Positions 18,506 to 26,926 are shown, counted from the first letter of the stretch. The stretch is DNA of 64,000 nt from DSOI01 sp041394885 (GCA_041394885.1 JAWKHI010000011.1:108799-172798); one strand, 5' to 3'. Notes: generated from the sequence alone by a model not told the origin. Program-made: numbers and translations.

Positions 18506-19620
18506 CCTCCCAGGAGCACCTCGACGCACTGATCGCACTCTTGCACGGTTGGCATGAGCGGCATCGTTCGGGCGTCGACGGGGCGCCGAATTGCGAATGG
18601 CCTTCCGGCCTCGTCAGCCTGGCGGACCGTCACGGGCTCCTGCCTGTGCTCCATGCTGCGAATACGGGTACTCGACTCCATGGTTGGAAGCGGCAAAACG
18701 ATCTTCGAATGCTGGGCCTCGCTGCGGAGACCGTCCGGCTGAGCTACGCTCTCGAGCGAGTGGGCATCCCGGTCCTGTCGTTGAAGGGGGCGGCGATCGC
18801 CCAGTCTCTGTACGGGGACTTCGGTTTCCGCCAGGCCACCGACGTTGACCTGATCGTAGCTGTCGAGGATGCGCCCGCCGCCATTGAATTTCTTCGTTCC
18901 CAAGGGTACCTTCTCGAGTTGTCCGTGGGCCACCTGTCATCGGCGGAGATCGCGGCCTGCAACACCGAGATTCCGCTCTCCCACCCACACCGCGGAGTGG
19001 AGGTGGATCTGCACTGGGGAATCGCGCCCCGGCACTCGCCGCACTGGGTGGACCCCGCGTTCCTGTGGCGAAAGACGGCGCGCACGGCACTGTGCGGCCG
19101 GCCGGTTGCCGTACCGGGTCCCGAAGCGCTTCTGATCTTCCTCGCCGTTCACGGGGCCCGCCATGTTTGGGAAAGGCTCATTTGGGCCGTCGACATCGCC
19201 ATGCTGCTCGCCGGAAATCCGGGCATGGATTGGGCCTGGATCGACGAATTCGCCCGGCGCCATTCGCTGCAGGCGGTAATCTCGCTCGCCCTCGAGGTAG
19301 CCCATCGCGCCACCGGATGCGCTGTACGCCACACAGCGAACCCGCTCACGGATCGGGCAGCCCGGATCGTGGGCGCGACATGGGCATCGGAAAACGCCCC
19401 GGGAACTCGGGAAACGCTCCGGTTGACCGCTCTTCTTACATCGAGCCGGTACCGGCTCGGCCGCCATGTTCTGGGTCTGGCGGCGAGGCCGACGGAAAGC
19501 GACTGGCGAGTGGCCCGTCTGTCCGGGGCCTATCTTCCCCTCTACCGCTTGATTCGTGCGGGGAGACTGCTCGGACGCGCATTCACGGCTTCGAACTATT
19601 TGGAAAGGCAAACACGATGA
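18502..19620 (+). CDS. Nucleotidyltransferase family protein (PF14907 type), lasso cluster accessory
   Basis: A 372-residue protein. The motif SLKGAAIAQSLYGDFGFRQ followed by ATDVDLIV (acidic residues about 114 and 116) is that of the uncharacterised nucleotidyltransferase family PF14907. Such proteins occur in RiPP clusters next to HPr-kinase homologues, where they have been proposed to act on the phosphorylated C-terminus of the peptide. The pairing with the kinase at 21688-22467 fits that. The start ATG at 18502 overlaps the ABC TGA, and its own TGA overlaps the next ATG. The reaction here is inference. Homologues in exopolysaccharide loci also exist. Confidence 0.75.
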   Translation: MTSQEHLDALIALLHGWHERHRSGVDGAPNCEWPSGLVSLADRHGLLPVLHAANTGTRLHGWKRQNDLRMLGLAAETVRLSYALERVGIPVLSLKGAAIAQSLYGDFGFRQATDVDLIVAVEDAPAAIEFLRSQGYLLELSVGHLSSAEIAACNTEIPLSHPHRGVEVDLHWGIAPRHSPHWVDPAFLWRKTARTALCGRPVAVPGPEALLIFLAVHGARHVWERLIWAVDIAMLLAGNPGMDWAWIDEFARRHSLQAVISLALEVAHRATGCAVRHTANPLTDRAARIVGATWASENAPGTRETLRLTALLTSSRYRLGRHVLGLAARPTESDWRVARLSGAYLPLYRLIRAGRLLGRAFTASNYLERQTR

Positions 19621-20255
19621 CGAAACGATCCATGCTACTCGCGATCGCATTGGCGCCGTTGACGGCGATGGCGGCGTCGGACAGCCCCAACTCCGGCGGG
19701 CCCCTCGGAGTTGTTTCGAGCGACTCCACGGTCCTGGTGAACGGCAAAGAAGCGGATTTCCGCGGGATCCCTGCTGTGCCGGTCTCCTCAGGCGACACGC
19801 TAGGAGTTACCGAGTCGGCGGCACGGGCGCGATTCAACGACACCAACCGCGTCGAGTTCGACAAGCGCACCAAGGCAGTGGTTCGCAAGCTGAAGGACGA
19901 TCATATTTTCGTGTACCTCCGGGAGGGCGGCGTGCGGTTCCTTCCCGTGGTCGGCAAACTGTATATCTGTGCGGAGGACCGTCTCTTCATCCCGGTTCCC
20001 CAGGCCGAAGGTTTCGTCGTGATCGACAAAGACGACAAGGTTCTCGCGCACGACAACCGGGAGTCGGTGGATAAGCAGGGCTCCGAGCACTGCAATGAGA
20101 TGGGGCCTGTCGCCTACCATGCCGGCGGCAAGACGAAGGCGGTGATCATCATTAGTGGAGCGGCCGCTGCGGCGGTCGCGGGTGGCTTCGCGGCGGCCGG
20201 TGGCGAGGGCGGCTCTTCGTCGAACAAGCCGCTATCGGTAAGCCCGAACCGCTAG
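19617..20255 (+). CDS. Secreted FecR-like protein with C-terminal hydrophobic helix
   Basis: A 212-residue protein with a signal peptide (MTKRSMLLAIALAPLTAMAA) and a FecR-type region (STVLVNGKEADFRGIPAVPV, then VTESAARARFNDTNRVEFD), a beta-rich fold that in other proteins senses or scaffolds at the envelope. It ends in an alanine/glycine-rich hydrophobic helix (IIISGAAAAAVAGGFAAAGG) and a short polar tail, so it may be anchored at its C-terminus. Four bases overlap the nucleotidyltransferase, making it the last gene of the plus arm. It also overlaps the convergent beta-helix gene by 4 bases. Specific role unknown. Confidence 0.6.
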   Translation: MTKRSMLLAIALAPLTAMAASDSPNSGGPLGVVSSDSTVLVNGKEADFRGIPAVPVSSGDTLGVTESAARARFNDTNRVEFDKRTKAVVRKLKDDHIFVYLREGGVRFLPVVGKLYICAEDRLFIPVPQAEGFVVIDKDDKVLAHDNRESVDKQGSEHCNEMGPVAYHAGGKTKAVIIISGAAAAAVAGGFAAAGGEGGSSSNKPLSVSPNR

Positions 20256-21526
20256 TCGCGGACCAGATCGACAAACGGTTGGCCGTCCTCCGACACTTTC
20301 CACTTCTTGCTCCTGGCGTCGTAGTAGAGAAGGCCGACGCCCTTCATGGGCACAGGCACGGCCGCCTCCGCGCCGGACATCATGATTCCGGTGGGCCGTG
20401 CGGCATTGGTGGCGGGATCGATCAGCTTGTCCTGGAGGGTGACCACACCCGCTTCGAACGTGCTCCAGCCTGTGCTCTCGTAGGTGCGGTTGGGATACTC
20501 GTTGCCAAGGGAGAGTAGCGCGGCCCCGCCGGCGCCGCGGAAGGCCGGGAATAAGTCGGACTGATCGAACTTGTTTCCTTTCGCGATGAGGTAGGCATGG
20601 GTCACTTCCACCATGGCGCGCTGCGGGGGCGTGTTGACGGTGGCGATCTTGTTGTTGCTCAGCTCCACCGGCCAGATGCCCACGCCGACGAAAAACTGCT
20701 CACTGTTTTCGGTGACGTTGCCCTGAATGTTGAGCGTGTCCACATAACCGGCGGAGAAGATGTCGACGCGGTTGGAGTTGAACAGGTTGCCCGACGCCTC
20801 GAAGCTCCCGTTGAGGGTATGAATTCCGTATTCGCAGTTGGAGATCGAGTTCCGCGCGAACTTGTAGTTCTTCGCATTGGCGCTGTGGCCCATATGCAGC
20901 GCTGTGCCGGCCGGCCCGCTCCCGGCGCAGTAGAACGTCGAATCCTCGACCCGGATGTGCTCCACGTTGTCCATCGAACTGTGTGAGAAACGAACCGCCA
21001 CAAAGTCAGGAGTGTTGGAGCCGCATCGCGAAACATGGATCCGGCGCAGGATGATGTCGGTGGTGATGCCGCCGGGATTGGGGCTGGATTGGTCGATGTC
21101 GATCGCGACTCCGGCCTCGGTCTGTGGCTCCGGACGGCACGAGAGGCGCGGAAACAAAGCAAGCCCCTCCATGACCAGTCCGTCGGTCTTGTCGATTCGG
21201 AGCATCACGCCACCCCGCGGACCAGCCCAGAGAACCTGCGGAGCCCCTGTGCCGGGTCCGGCGGCGTTGCCCCCACCCGTCAAGCCGGTCACCTTCAATC
21301 CACTCTTCCCGGCAATTGTCACCGTACCCGTGATTCTGAGCTTCAGTCCGGCCGGCACATTGATCTGGCTATGATCGCTGACCTGCCGGAAGGCCTGATC
21401 CAGAGCCGCCGTATCATCGGCGATGCCATCGCCGGTGACGCCGAATGCGCGGATGTCGATGCCTTGCGCCCATGCCGAACCGCCGAACAGGGCCCAAAGG
21501 ACTGCTATGCGCAATCGCAGGTTCAT
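20252..21526 (-). CDS. Secreted right-handed beta-helix protein (pectate lyase superfamily-like)
   Basis: A 424-residue exported protein with signal peptide NLRLRIAVLWALFGGSAWA. It opens with IDIRAFGVTGDGIADDTAAL, the diagnostic start of the Pectate_lyase_3/GH28-like beta-helix family, followed by many short Asn/Gly-rich coils typical of a parallel beta-helix. Such proteins cut or bind polysaccharides, so it may process or attach to the neighbouring exopolysaccharide. Catalytic residues cannot be assigned with certainty. The ATG at 21526 has AGGA about 8 bases upstream and is preferred over 21541. It sits between the two convergent arms of the lasso cluster. Confidence 0.75.
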   Translation of the reverse strand: MNLRLRIAVLWALFGGSAWAQGIDIRAFGVTGDGIADDTAALDQAFRQVSDHSQINVPAGLKLRITGTVTIAGKSGLKVTGLTGGGNAAGPGTGAPQVLWAGPRGGVMLRIDKTDGLVMEGLALFPRLSCRPEPQTEAGVAIDIDQSSPNPGGITTDIILRRIHVSRCGSNTPDFVAVRFSHSSMDNVEHIRVEDSTFYCAGSGPAGTALHMGHSANAKNYKFARNSISNCEYGIHTLNGSFEASGNLFNSNRVDIFSAGYVDTLNIQGNVTENSEQFFVGVGIWPVELSNNKIATVNTPPQRAMVEVTHAYLIAKGNKFDQSDLFPAFRGAGGAALLSLGNEYPNRTYESTGWSTFEAGVVTLQDKLIDPATNAARPTGIMMSGAEAAVPVPMKGVGLLYYDARSKKWKVSEDGQPFVDLVRD

Positions 21527-21541
21527 CGTGTCAGTCCTCAT

Positions 21542-21687
21542 TGGAACGGCTCGGATCGAACGGCGGAATGAACCACGGAGTTTAGTACGGTGTAGACGGA
21601 CGCGGAACCGTGCGGGGTTTCCAAGGGCTGTCCTCCCGTTTCTCTTCGACGCGAGAGGGCTCGAGAAATAGCGAACTCGAGGACGAA
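21542..21687. other. Intergenic, no feature recognised
   Basis: This stretch lies between the HPr-kinase-like gene stop and the start of the beta-helix gene on the minus strand. No conserved coding sense or clear terminator was found. It presumably contains the promoter of the beta-helix gene. Confidence 0.4.
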
Positions 21688-22467
21688 TCAGATTTCGGGA
21701 CCGAGTATCCCGGACTGCAGCTTCTGCATGACTCCAGGCAACTCACCGTAGCCGCTCGGATACCGGACCGACCATACCGGAATGGAACTCGAGAGTTCCA
21801 GGTACTGGCGGACCATGGCGCGTTTGCGCTCAGGATCGCGCAGCGAGAAACAGTAGGCGTGGGGGAGGATTCCAAGAAGGACTTGCCGCGGTGGACACGC
21901 CGTAACGGAAAGGGGTTCCCCGGGCGGCAGACGTTCCAGCAGGCAGACTGCTTTCAGAGGTCTTTGCCGGTGTGCCCGCGCGAGCGGGGCGGTTCGCCAC
22001 CCGTCGGCCTTGGCCCGGAACGGGACCGGTATCGCGACGTGGGCGCCGCATTCCTCGCGCCGCCACAGGACCACGTCGTCGGCCCAGACCGAATATCCCG
22101 CGTCTCCGAGCGCCGCGGCAAGCGTGGACTTCCCAGTGCCCGATCTGGCCGCGAATGCCACAACACCGCCGCTTGTGTCGACCGCGCTCGCGTGCAGCGC
22201 CTCCTCTCCCCTCGCCTGCAGCACCAGCGGCGCCACCGAGCGATAGTAGGCATCCTCGATCCATTCCTCCCCGGCCGAAAGAGACGCCACTCGCACCGGC
22301 CCTCCGCCGAGGTGGAACTCGAAGCGCGCTTGGCCAGGAAACTCGATCCGGGCTGGTGATCGCAAGGACCCGAACGCCACCGGACATCCGGCATTGTCGA
22401 GCCAGACCTCCGGATCCGGATCCGTCACCGCCGGCAAGGCCTCGACAGCCTCCAGTTGCGGGACCAT
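21688..22467 (-). CDS. HPr kinase/phosphorylase-like protein of the lasso cluster
   Basis: A 259-residue kinase-like protein. Walker A AARSGTGKST lies at residues 106-115 and WADDVVLW, with two aspartates, at 128-135, as in the C-terminal half of HPr kinase. No HPr or PTS context is present. Homologues in lasso clusters phosphorylate a C-terminal serine of the precursor (the paeninodin type). The precursor here has Ser52 four residues from its end, a possible target. The gene starts 3 bases after the precursor stop and ends the minus arm. Alternatively it is the HprK-related kinase found in PqqD-containing exosortase loci. Confidence 0.78.
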   Translation of the reverse strand: MVPQLEAVEALPAVTDPDPEVWLDNAGCPVAFGSLRSPARIEFPGQARFEFHLGGGPVRVASLSAGEEWIEDAYYRSVAPLVLQARGEEALHASAVDTSGGVVAFAARSGTGKSTLAAALGDAGYSVWADDVVLWRREECGAHVAIPVPFRAKADGWRTAPLARAHRQRPLKAVCLLERLPPGEPLSVTACPPRQVLLGILPHAYCFSLRDPERKRAMVRQYLELSSSIPVWSVRYPSGYGELPGVMQKLQSGILGPEI

Positions 22468-22470
22468 GCT

Positions 22471-22638
22471 CTAGCCCTGTCCGGAGGGTTTGCGACTGTC
22501 CCCCTGGTCCCCGCCCGTGGTGCTGAGCTTGCCACCGCCGCCCTTCACCACCCCGGCGATCGTTCCAACGAAGCGAACCGTCATGGGGGTCCATGTCTCC
22601 CTGACAATCCGTGTTCCCGTGTCGTCTTGGCTTGCCAT
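22471..22638 (-). CDS. Lasso-type RiPP precursor peptide (55 residues)
   Basis: A small gene between the cyclase and the kinase, with AGGAG 8 bases ahead of its ATG. The leader contains W-T-P-M-T-V followed by FVGTIAGVV (residues 16-31), which fits the aromatic-x-x-P-x-(L/V) plus downstream Gly pattern read by PqqD-type recognition proteins. Next come GGGG (33-36), then KLSTTGGDQGDSRKPSGQG to the end. If cleavage leaves Gly36 at the N-terminus, Asp44 falls at core position 9 and could close a 9-residue macrolactam, with an 11-residue tail containing Ser52. The usual Thr at leader position -2 is absent. The gene is certain as a reading frame; core boundaries are inference. Confidence 0.75.
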   Translation of the reverse strand: MASQDDTGTRIVRETWTPMTVRFVGTIAGVVKGGGGKLSTTGGDQGDSRKPSGQG

Positions 22639-22642
22639 GTGC

Positions 22643-24448
22643 TTATCTCCTTGGCCTGATCCAGGCCTCGAAATTCAACACCGACCACATGCGGTGCAGT
22701 TGCCGCAGCGTGGCGCTCTCCAGATTGCGATTCCAGTGCTTCTCGAAATCCCCGGCACAGACGACCCCAAGTTCCACGAGCGCCTGAATTCCCCCGAGGC
22801 GGCGCCATACGCCCGGCAGTTCGGCACGGAACAGCCGCCGCAGAAAATGAACGCCATCCACTTTCCTCTGCGCGGAAAAGCCGAGATCCGGGAAGCGCGA
22901 TTCGAGCATCGCGCGGAGCGGCCCCTTCGTACGCCTGCTTTGCACCAGGACGGCGGGATCGATGCGGTAGAGGAACTCGATCAGGTCGGGATCGCAGAAC
23001 GGATGGGCCATCCGGACACCCAGGCGGCCGTAGTGGTCCCACATCTCCTCGAATTCCCACGAGACCACGGCGCTATCGAGCGCGGTCCGCATCTGTCCCA
23101 CGTAGTGGCTGCCGCCGCGCTGGTCTGCGGCATGGTCGGATTGCTCGATTCGGCGGATTGCCTCCGCGCGCAGCGATGGATCGGGAGCCAGCCACGCGCC
23201 GAGACTGCCCTCGATCCGCTTCTGGCGGCGCGCGCTCATCCAGGATGGTGCGTGACCGTCGAGCCACCCGACAGCGCGAGCCCGCAACACCGGACGCAGT
23301 CCGAAGGTCCATAGGAGCGCGCCGAGCATCGATCCTTTTGGGTTCCGGAAGGAGCGCGCGTTGAACCGGGCCAGCGCAAGCAGATCGCGGAAACGGCCGG
23401 CAGCCAGGAAATCCGCCGCCAGCAGCGGCGATACACCGAGCCACTCATCGCCGCCGGTGCCCGTGAGGATGACGTCGTGTCCGCGCGCCGCGCCGAGTCC
23501 TGCCAGGCGGCTGTAGGCGGGGAGCCATGTATTCAGCAGCGGGGATCCGAGGGTGGGCGATAGCTCGATCGCAGCCGCGAGCAGTCCTCCGGGTCCCGCT
23601 GCGTCCGCAAAAGGCAGCAGATCTTGAGACAGGGCCAGCCGGCGGGCGACGCCACTTTGGATCGCCTGCTCGTTGACATCGGATTCATCGCCGGGAAACC
23701 CGAGCGAGAGCGTGTGCGGGCCGGCGGCGCGCGCATCGCGAGCCAAATCCGACGCAACCCCCGCCACGGCGACCGAATCGAGCCCGCCGCTCAGGAAAAT
23801 TGCGGGTCGGACACCGCGCGTCGACCGGCGGACGGCGCGCTCAAACAGCGGTTCGAACCGGTCGAGATCCGTGTCCTGCGGCATCTCCGCCCCGTCCTCG
23901 GTAAGCCAATAGCGTTCCGTGCGCCAGCGGCCGTTTTCCAGGCACATCCGGTACCCCGGAGGGAGGCGATGAATTTCGGCGAAGAACGTTTCCGACGGGT
24001 CCGGCCAACTATCCCGGAGATGGTTCACGGCCGCTACGCGGTTGATCCCGGAGGAAACCTTCGGGTGGCGGCGGAGTGCATCGATAGACGGAGAAAATAT
24101 CCTCGACGGCCCGGCGCCGGACCAGAACAGGGGATGGGTACCCATGGGGTCGCGCGTGCACAAACCACGCTTTGACGCGGGATCCACCAGGACAAGCGCG
24201 TAGGCGCCTCGCAGCATCCTGGCCAGATCCCAACCCCATCGCTCCCAAGCCCGAACGACGATCCGCGGACCCGTTTCACACCGCCCAATTTCGCATTCCA
24301 GTTCGTCGCCATTCTGGATGACGCCGCTGAAAAAGAGGAGACAATTCTGGCTGACCGCCGCCATGGGAGGCGCAATCTCGGCCACCCAGGCGGAATCCGG
24401 ACAGGCCCGGGGCGCTGCATCGCGCTCGATGGAAGCGCTAGCCGGCAA
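22643..24448 (-). CDS. Lasso peptide cyclase (asparagine synthetase homologue)
   Basis: A 601-residue asparagine-synthetase-like enzyme with the PP-loop SGGLDS at residues 220-225, which activates a side-chain carboxylate as the AMP ester. The N-terminal region keeps the glutaminase fold but has no Cys at position 2, so glutamine hydrolysis is not expected. This is the state of lasso cyclases (C proteins), which use the peptide's own amine. The TTG at 24448 follows GAGGG and overlaps the PqqD stop by 11 bases; an internal ATG at 24364 is the alternative start. It ends 4 bases before the precursor. Compare the genuine AsnB-type enzyme at 9946-11772. Confidence 0.85.
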   Translation of the reverse strand: MPASASIERDAAPRACPDSAWVAEIAPPMAAVSQNCLLFFSGVIQNGDELECEIGRCETGPRIVVRAWERWGWDLARMLRGAYALVLVDPASKRGLCTRDPMGTHPLFWSGAGPSRIFSPSIDALRRHPKVSSGINRVAAVNHLRDSWPDPSETFFAEIHRLPPGYRMCLENGRWRTERYWLTEDGAEMPQDTDLDRFEPLFERAVRRSTRGVRPAIFLSGGLDSVAVAGVASDLARDARAAGPHTLSLGFPGDESDVNEQAIQSGVARRLALSQDLLPFADAAGPGGLLAAAIELSPTLGSPLLNTWLPAYSRLAGLGAARGHDVILTGTGGDEWLGVSPLLAADFLAAGRFRDLLALARFNARSFRNPKGSMLGALLWTFGLRPVLRARAVGWLDGHAPSWMSARRQKRIEGSLGAWLAPDPSLRAEAIRRIEQSDHAADQRGGSHYVGQMRTALDSAVVSWEFEEMWDHYGRLGVRMAHPFCDPDLIEFLYRIDPAVLVQSRRTKGPLRAMLESRFPDLGFSAQRKVDGVHFLRRLFRAELPGVWRRLGGIQALVELGVVCAGDFEKHWNRNLESATLRQLHRMWSVLNFEAWIRPRR

Positions 24449-24704
24449 CCAGACCCTCGCTGTGGAGTTGCGCCGCGATCATGCCGATCTCGGCGCGCAC
24501 CTCCTCTTCCGAGACAACGTATTGCCGGTGGAACTCAGCCGCCGCATCCTCGAGGGAAGCTCCTGCCACGAGCAGTTCCCACAGAGCTGCCGCGGTCGAG
24601 TTGAGTTCGTGAATCCGGTCTGTCTTCAGATTCAGGAGGATCAGCGAGCCGCCTGTGTATTGCGCCAACACGTCTGGCGGCGGGTTGGCGGGTGATGTCT
24701 TCAT
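24438..24704 (-). CDS. PqqD-family RiPP recognition element (lasso B1 protein)
   Basis: An 88-residue stand-alone PqqD-like winged-helix protein: the beta-hairpin around GGSLILLNLKTDRIHELNST, then helix AAALWELLVAGASLEDAAAE and VVSEEEVRAEIGMIAAQL. In lasso systems this B1 protein binds the precursor leader and presents it to the peptidase (B2) and cyclase. It is the first gene of the minus arm, directly ahead of the cyclase gene, with which it overlaps. In other contexts the same family pairs with HPr-kinase-related proteins of exosortase loci, so the lasso assignment rests on the whole neighbourhood. Confidence 0.85.
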   Translation of the reverse strand: MKTSPANPPPDVLAQYTGGSLILLNLKTDRIHELNSTAAALWELLVAGASLEDAAAEFHRQYVVSEEEVRAEIGMIAAQLHSEGLVAG

Positions 24705-24729
24705 GGCTCCCTGGTTCCATCGGCGTCCT

Positions 24730-24760
24730 GAGCTAAAAACCTTAGCTCAAAAACCCTAGC
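24730..24760. repeat. GCTAA-N5-TTAGC dyad and AGCT(A/C)AAAAACC direct repeats upstream of the PqqD gene
   Basis: GAGCTAAAAACCTTAGCTC (24730-24748) is a perfect inverted repeat with 7-base arms. Overlapping it, AGCTAAAAACCTT is followed by AGCTCAAAAACCCT and another AGCT, giving a tandem of about 13-14 bases. It lies 26 bases upstream of the first gene of the lasso minus arm and about 33 bases past the PP2C stop. It could be an operator, or a hairpin ending the upstream operon, although no T-run follows. Confidence 0.45.
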
Positions 24761-24796
24761 TGGAACAGGAGGCCGGTCAGGTATCCGGGCCCGCGC

Positions 24797-25483
24797 CTAC
24801 TCGTCGGAAACCCGTACGATAATCACGGTCAAGTTGTCCTGCGCCGGCCGGTCCATCGCCAGCGCTCGGCCTACGAGGTCTCGTGCGCCGATGTCACTTT
24901 GCCCGCGCAGCAGTCCGCCCAGTTCATCGATGGTCATGGCCATGGTCAGGCCGTCGCTGGCCATCAGGACGAGGTCTCCATGGCGAAGCCGCAAGGGGGA
25001 AGGACTTCGGTCCACCTCCCGGATCTCCGGCGCCCCGAGGTAGCTTCCCGGCGCGCCGCCGGCCATTTCCTGTATGTGCAGAATGTTCAACAGTTCGAAC
25101 AATTCGTCGCGCATGAGAAACAGGCTCGTATCGCCCACCGAGATCCACCATAGGCGGTCGTCACGGGAGCCTGCGGCGAGGAGTGTGGTCCCGGTGACGC
25201 CTGGAGACAGGTGGGCGCGGGCGCCCAAGTCCAGCACAGCCGATTGCGCGCTGATGAGAGCGTCTTCCATCCATTCGGTGAAATCTTCCCCGCCGCGGAC
25301 CGATTCCCACTGTTCGGCGAACGCCGCTGCCGCCGCCCTGGCTGCCGCCGCGTTGTCGCGGTAGCCGCTCATGCCGTCGCAAATCACACCGAGCCAGCCG
25401 GACTCATCCTGGCGGATCGAGTAGGAATCCTGTTGGGATTCCCGGCTGCCTACGTGTTGGGCGATGTCGATGTTGTAGCGCAG
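24797..25483 (-). CDS. PP2C-family serine/threonine phosphatase
   Basis: About 228 residues covering a whole bacterial PP2C domain: QQDSYSI, GVICDGMSGYRDN (metal-binding Asp), GTTLLAA, VGDTSLFL, MASDGLT and QDNLTVIIV. It dephosphorylates Ser/Thr residues and depends on Mn/Mg. No ATG, GTG or TTG exists between the upstream stop (25513) and the start of the domain in this frame. A CTG at 25483 with GAGG about 14 bases upstream is the best candidate, unless translation starts inside the DUF1501 gene or a base is wrong. It lies downstream of a DUF1501 gene and upstream of the lasso arm. Its partner kinase is not in the window. Confidence 0.75.
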   Translation of the reverse strand: MRYNIDIAQHVGSRESQQDSYSIRQDESGWLGVICDGMSGYRDNAAAARAAAAAFAEQWESVRGGEDFTEWMEDALISAQSAVLDLGARAHLSPGVTGTTLLAAGSRDDRLWWISVGDTSLFLMRDELFELLNILHIQEMAGGAPGSYLGAPEIREVDRSPSPLRLRHGDLVLMASDGLTMAMTIDELGGLLRGQSDIGARDLVGRALAMDRPAQDNLTVIIVRVSDE

Positions 25484-25512
25484 ATCTTCAGCATACCTCG
25501 CCGTTGAGGCCG

Positions 25513-26913
25513 CTACGCCCAGATCTCGTGGACCGGTCCGTACCGATCTTCGCTGGCCGCGAACGGCACGTACTCGAAGCCCCGCTTGAAAGGATCGTCC
25601 TGGCGGACGGTCGTCCAATCGATGCCCATCGCGGAGTAGATAGTGGCTGCGATATCTTCGGCTCGGATGTCGCGCTCGCGTCCCCATCCGGGCTCCGCGG
25701 TCACGGCCCCGCGCTCGTCGGTGGAGCCGATCACCTTCGGCCCGCGGATTCCGGCCCCGGCGAACAACACGGACTGTTGGAGGAAATGATCGCGCCCTCG
25801 TTGGGCATTCAGATTTCCCACCGTGCGTCCGAATTCGCCCATGCAGAACACCAGGGTTTCGTCGAGGAGGCCGTCGGCCTTCAGGTCTCCCAGCAGGTTT
25901 CCTAGCCCGGCATCGAGTTGGCGAATCGGCGACCGGTCATTGGCCATGTTGAATCCCGTTGTGTAGATATCGGCGTGGTTATCCCATCCGCCGATGGTCA
26001 CCTGAATGAACCGCGCGCCGAGGCCGGACCGCAGGACGTTGCGCGCGGTGATGCAGGCATTGCCGAATCCGGTGTTGCCGTATCGTTCGCGTTCCTCGGC
26101 GGAAAAGCGGAACGCCTCATCCACGCGCGAGTTGTACATCAGCAGGCGGGCGCTGGTATTGAACTGCGCTGTCTCGCGGCTGGTCAACCCGAGCGCGGCG
26201 TTGTCACGCTCTTCGCCATCCATCTTCAGCAGCAAATCGTAGCGCCGGCCGAAGGCGTCGGGGCCGTCGCGATGAATGGTGTTGTCGAGTCCGTTCCCGC
26301 TTGGATTGAGGAGAAACGGCGAATGGGTGGGGGGAAAGTATCCCTGCGACGGGATTCCCGTGCCTGTGTTCAGCGCCAGAAAGGCAGGTAGCACCTGACC
26401 GGCTTGCGTGGATGCCAGCTCCATCGACAGCACGGAGCCGATGTGCGGGGCAATACGGGCGGTGCTTGAAGTGGGGTTGCGTCCGATCTGGACCCAGTCC
26501 CTAGCTAGTTGGTGGACGGCGGCCCATGATCGCACCGAGCGCACGATCGCCACCGAATCCAGATGCTGGGCGGTGGCGGGCATGATGCCGCGGGGCCAGC
26601 GGATACCGCCGAAGGTCTCGGGCTCGAATCCGGCCGGCGTCCATCCGCCTTCCTTGAAATCGAAGCTGTCCACGTGGCTGATGCCGCCGTTGAGCTGAAT
26701 GAAGATGCAGTTCTTTGCTTTTCGGATCGGCTCGGCGGCGCGCGCCACGCTCTCGCCGGGCCTTGCCGGCAGCAGGAAGTATCCGCCCACGGCGCTGGCG
26801 GCATGCCGGAAAAACATGCGGCGGCCCACATGCGGACCGTGCCAGAACAGCGTCCCCGGATGCCGTTCCTCGATGGCGCGCCAATCGATGCCGAACCTGT
26901 CTTTTTTGGTCAT
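25513..26913 (-). CDS. DUF1501 domain protein (sulfatase-fold, planctomycete/acidobacterial type)
   Basis: A 466-residue DUF1501 protein, a family with the alkaline-phosphatase/sulfatase fold. Recognisable stretches are FIQLNGGISHVDSFDFK near the N-terminus, and FIQVTIGGWDNHADIYTTGF and VFCMGEFGRTVGNLN in the second half. A twin-arginine-like segment (VGRRMFFRHAASAVGGYFLL) suggests export through Tat with no short n-region. These proteins are almost always encoded next to a DUF1549/DUF1553 partner, as here 13 bases upstream. The biochemical function of the family is unknown; an export-linked hydrolase is the usual guess. Confidence 0.88.
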   Translation of the reverse strand: MTKKDRFGIDWRAIEERHPGTLFWHGPHVGRRMFFRHAASAVGGYFLLPARPGESVARAAEPIRKAKNCIFIQLNGGISHVDSFDFKEGGWTPAGFEPETFGGIRWPRGIMPATAQHLDSVAIVRSVRSWAAVHQLARDWVQIGRNPTSSTARIAPHIGSVLSMELASTQAGQVLPAFLALNTGTGIPSQGYFPPTHSPFLLNPSGNGLDNTIHRDGPDAFGRRYDLLLKMDGEERDNAALGLTSRETAQFNTSARLLMYNSRVDEAFRFSAEERERYGNTGFGNACITARNVLRSGLGARFIQVTIGGWDNHADIYTTGFNMANDRSPIRQLDAGLGNLLGDLKADGLLDETLVFCMGEFGRTVGNLNAQRGRDHFLQQSVLFAGAGIRGPKVIGSTDERGAVTAEPGWGRERDIRAEDIAATIYSAMGIDWTTVRQDDPFKRGFEYVPFAASEDRYGPVHEIWA

Positions 26914-26926
26914 GATGCGTCGGGCC

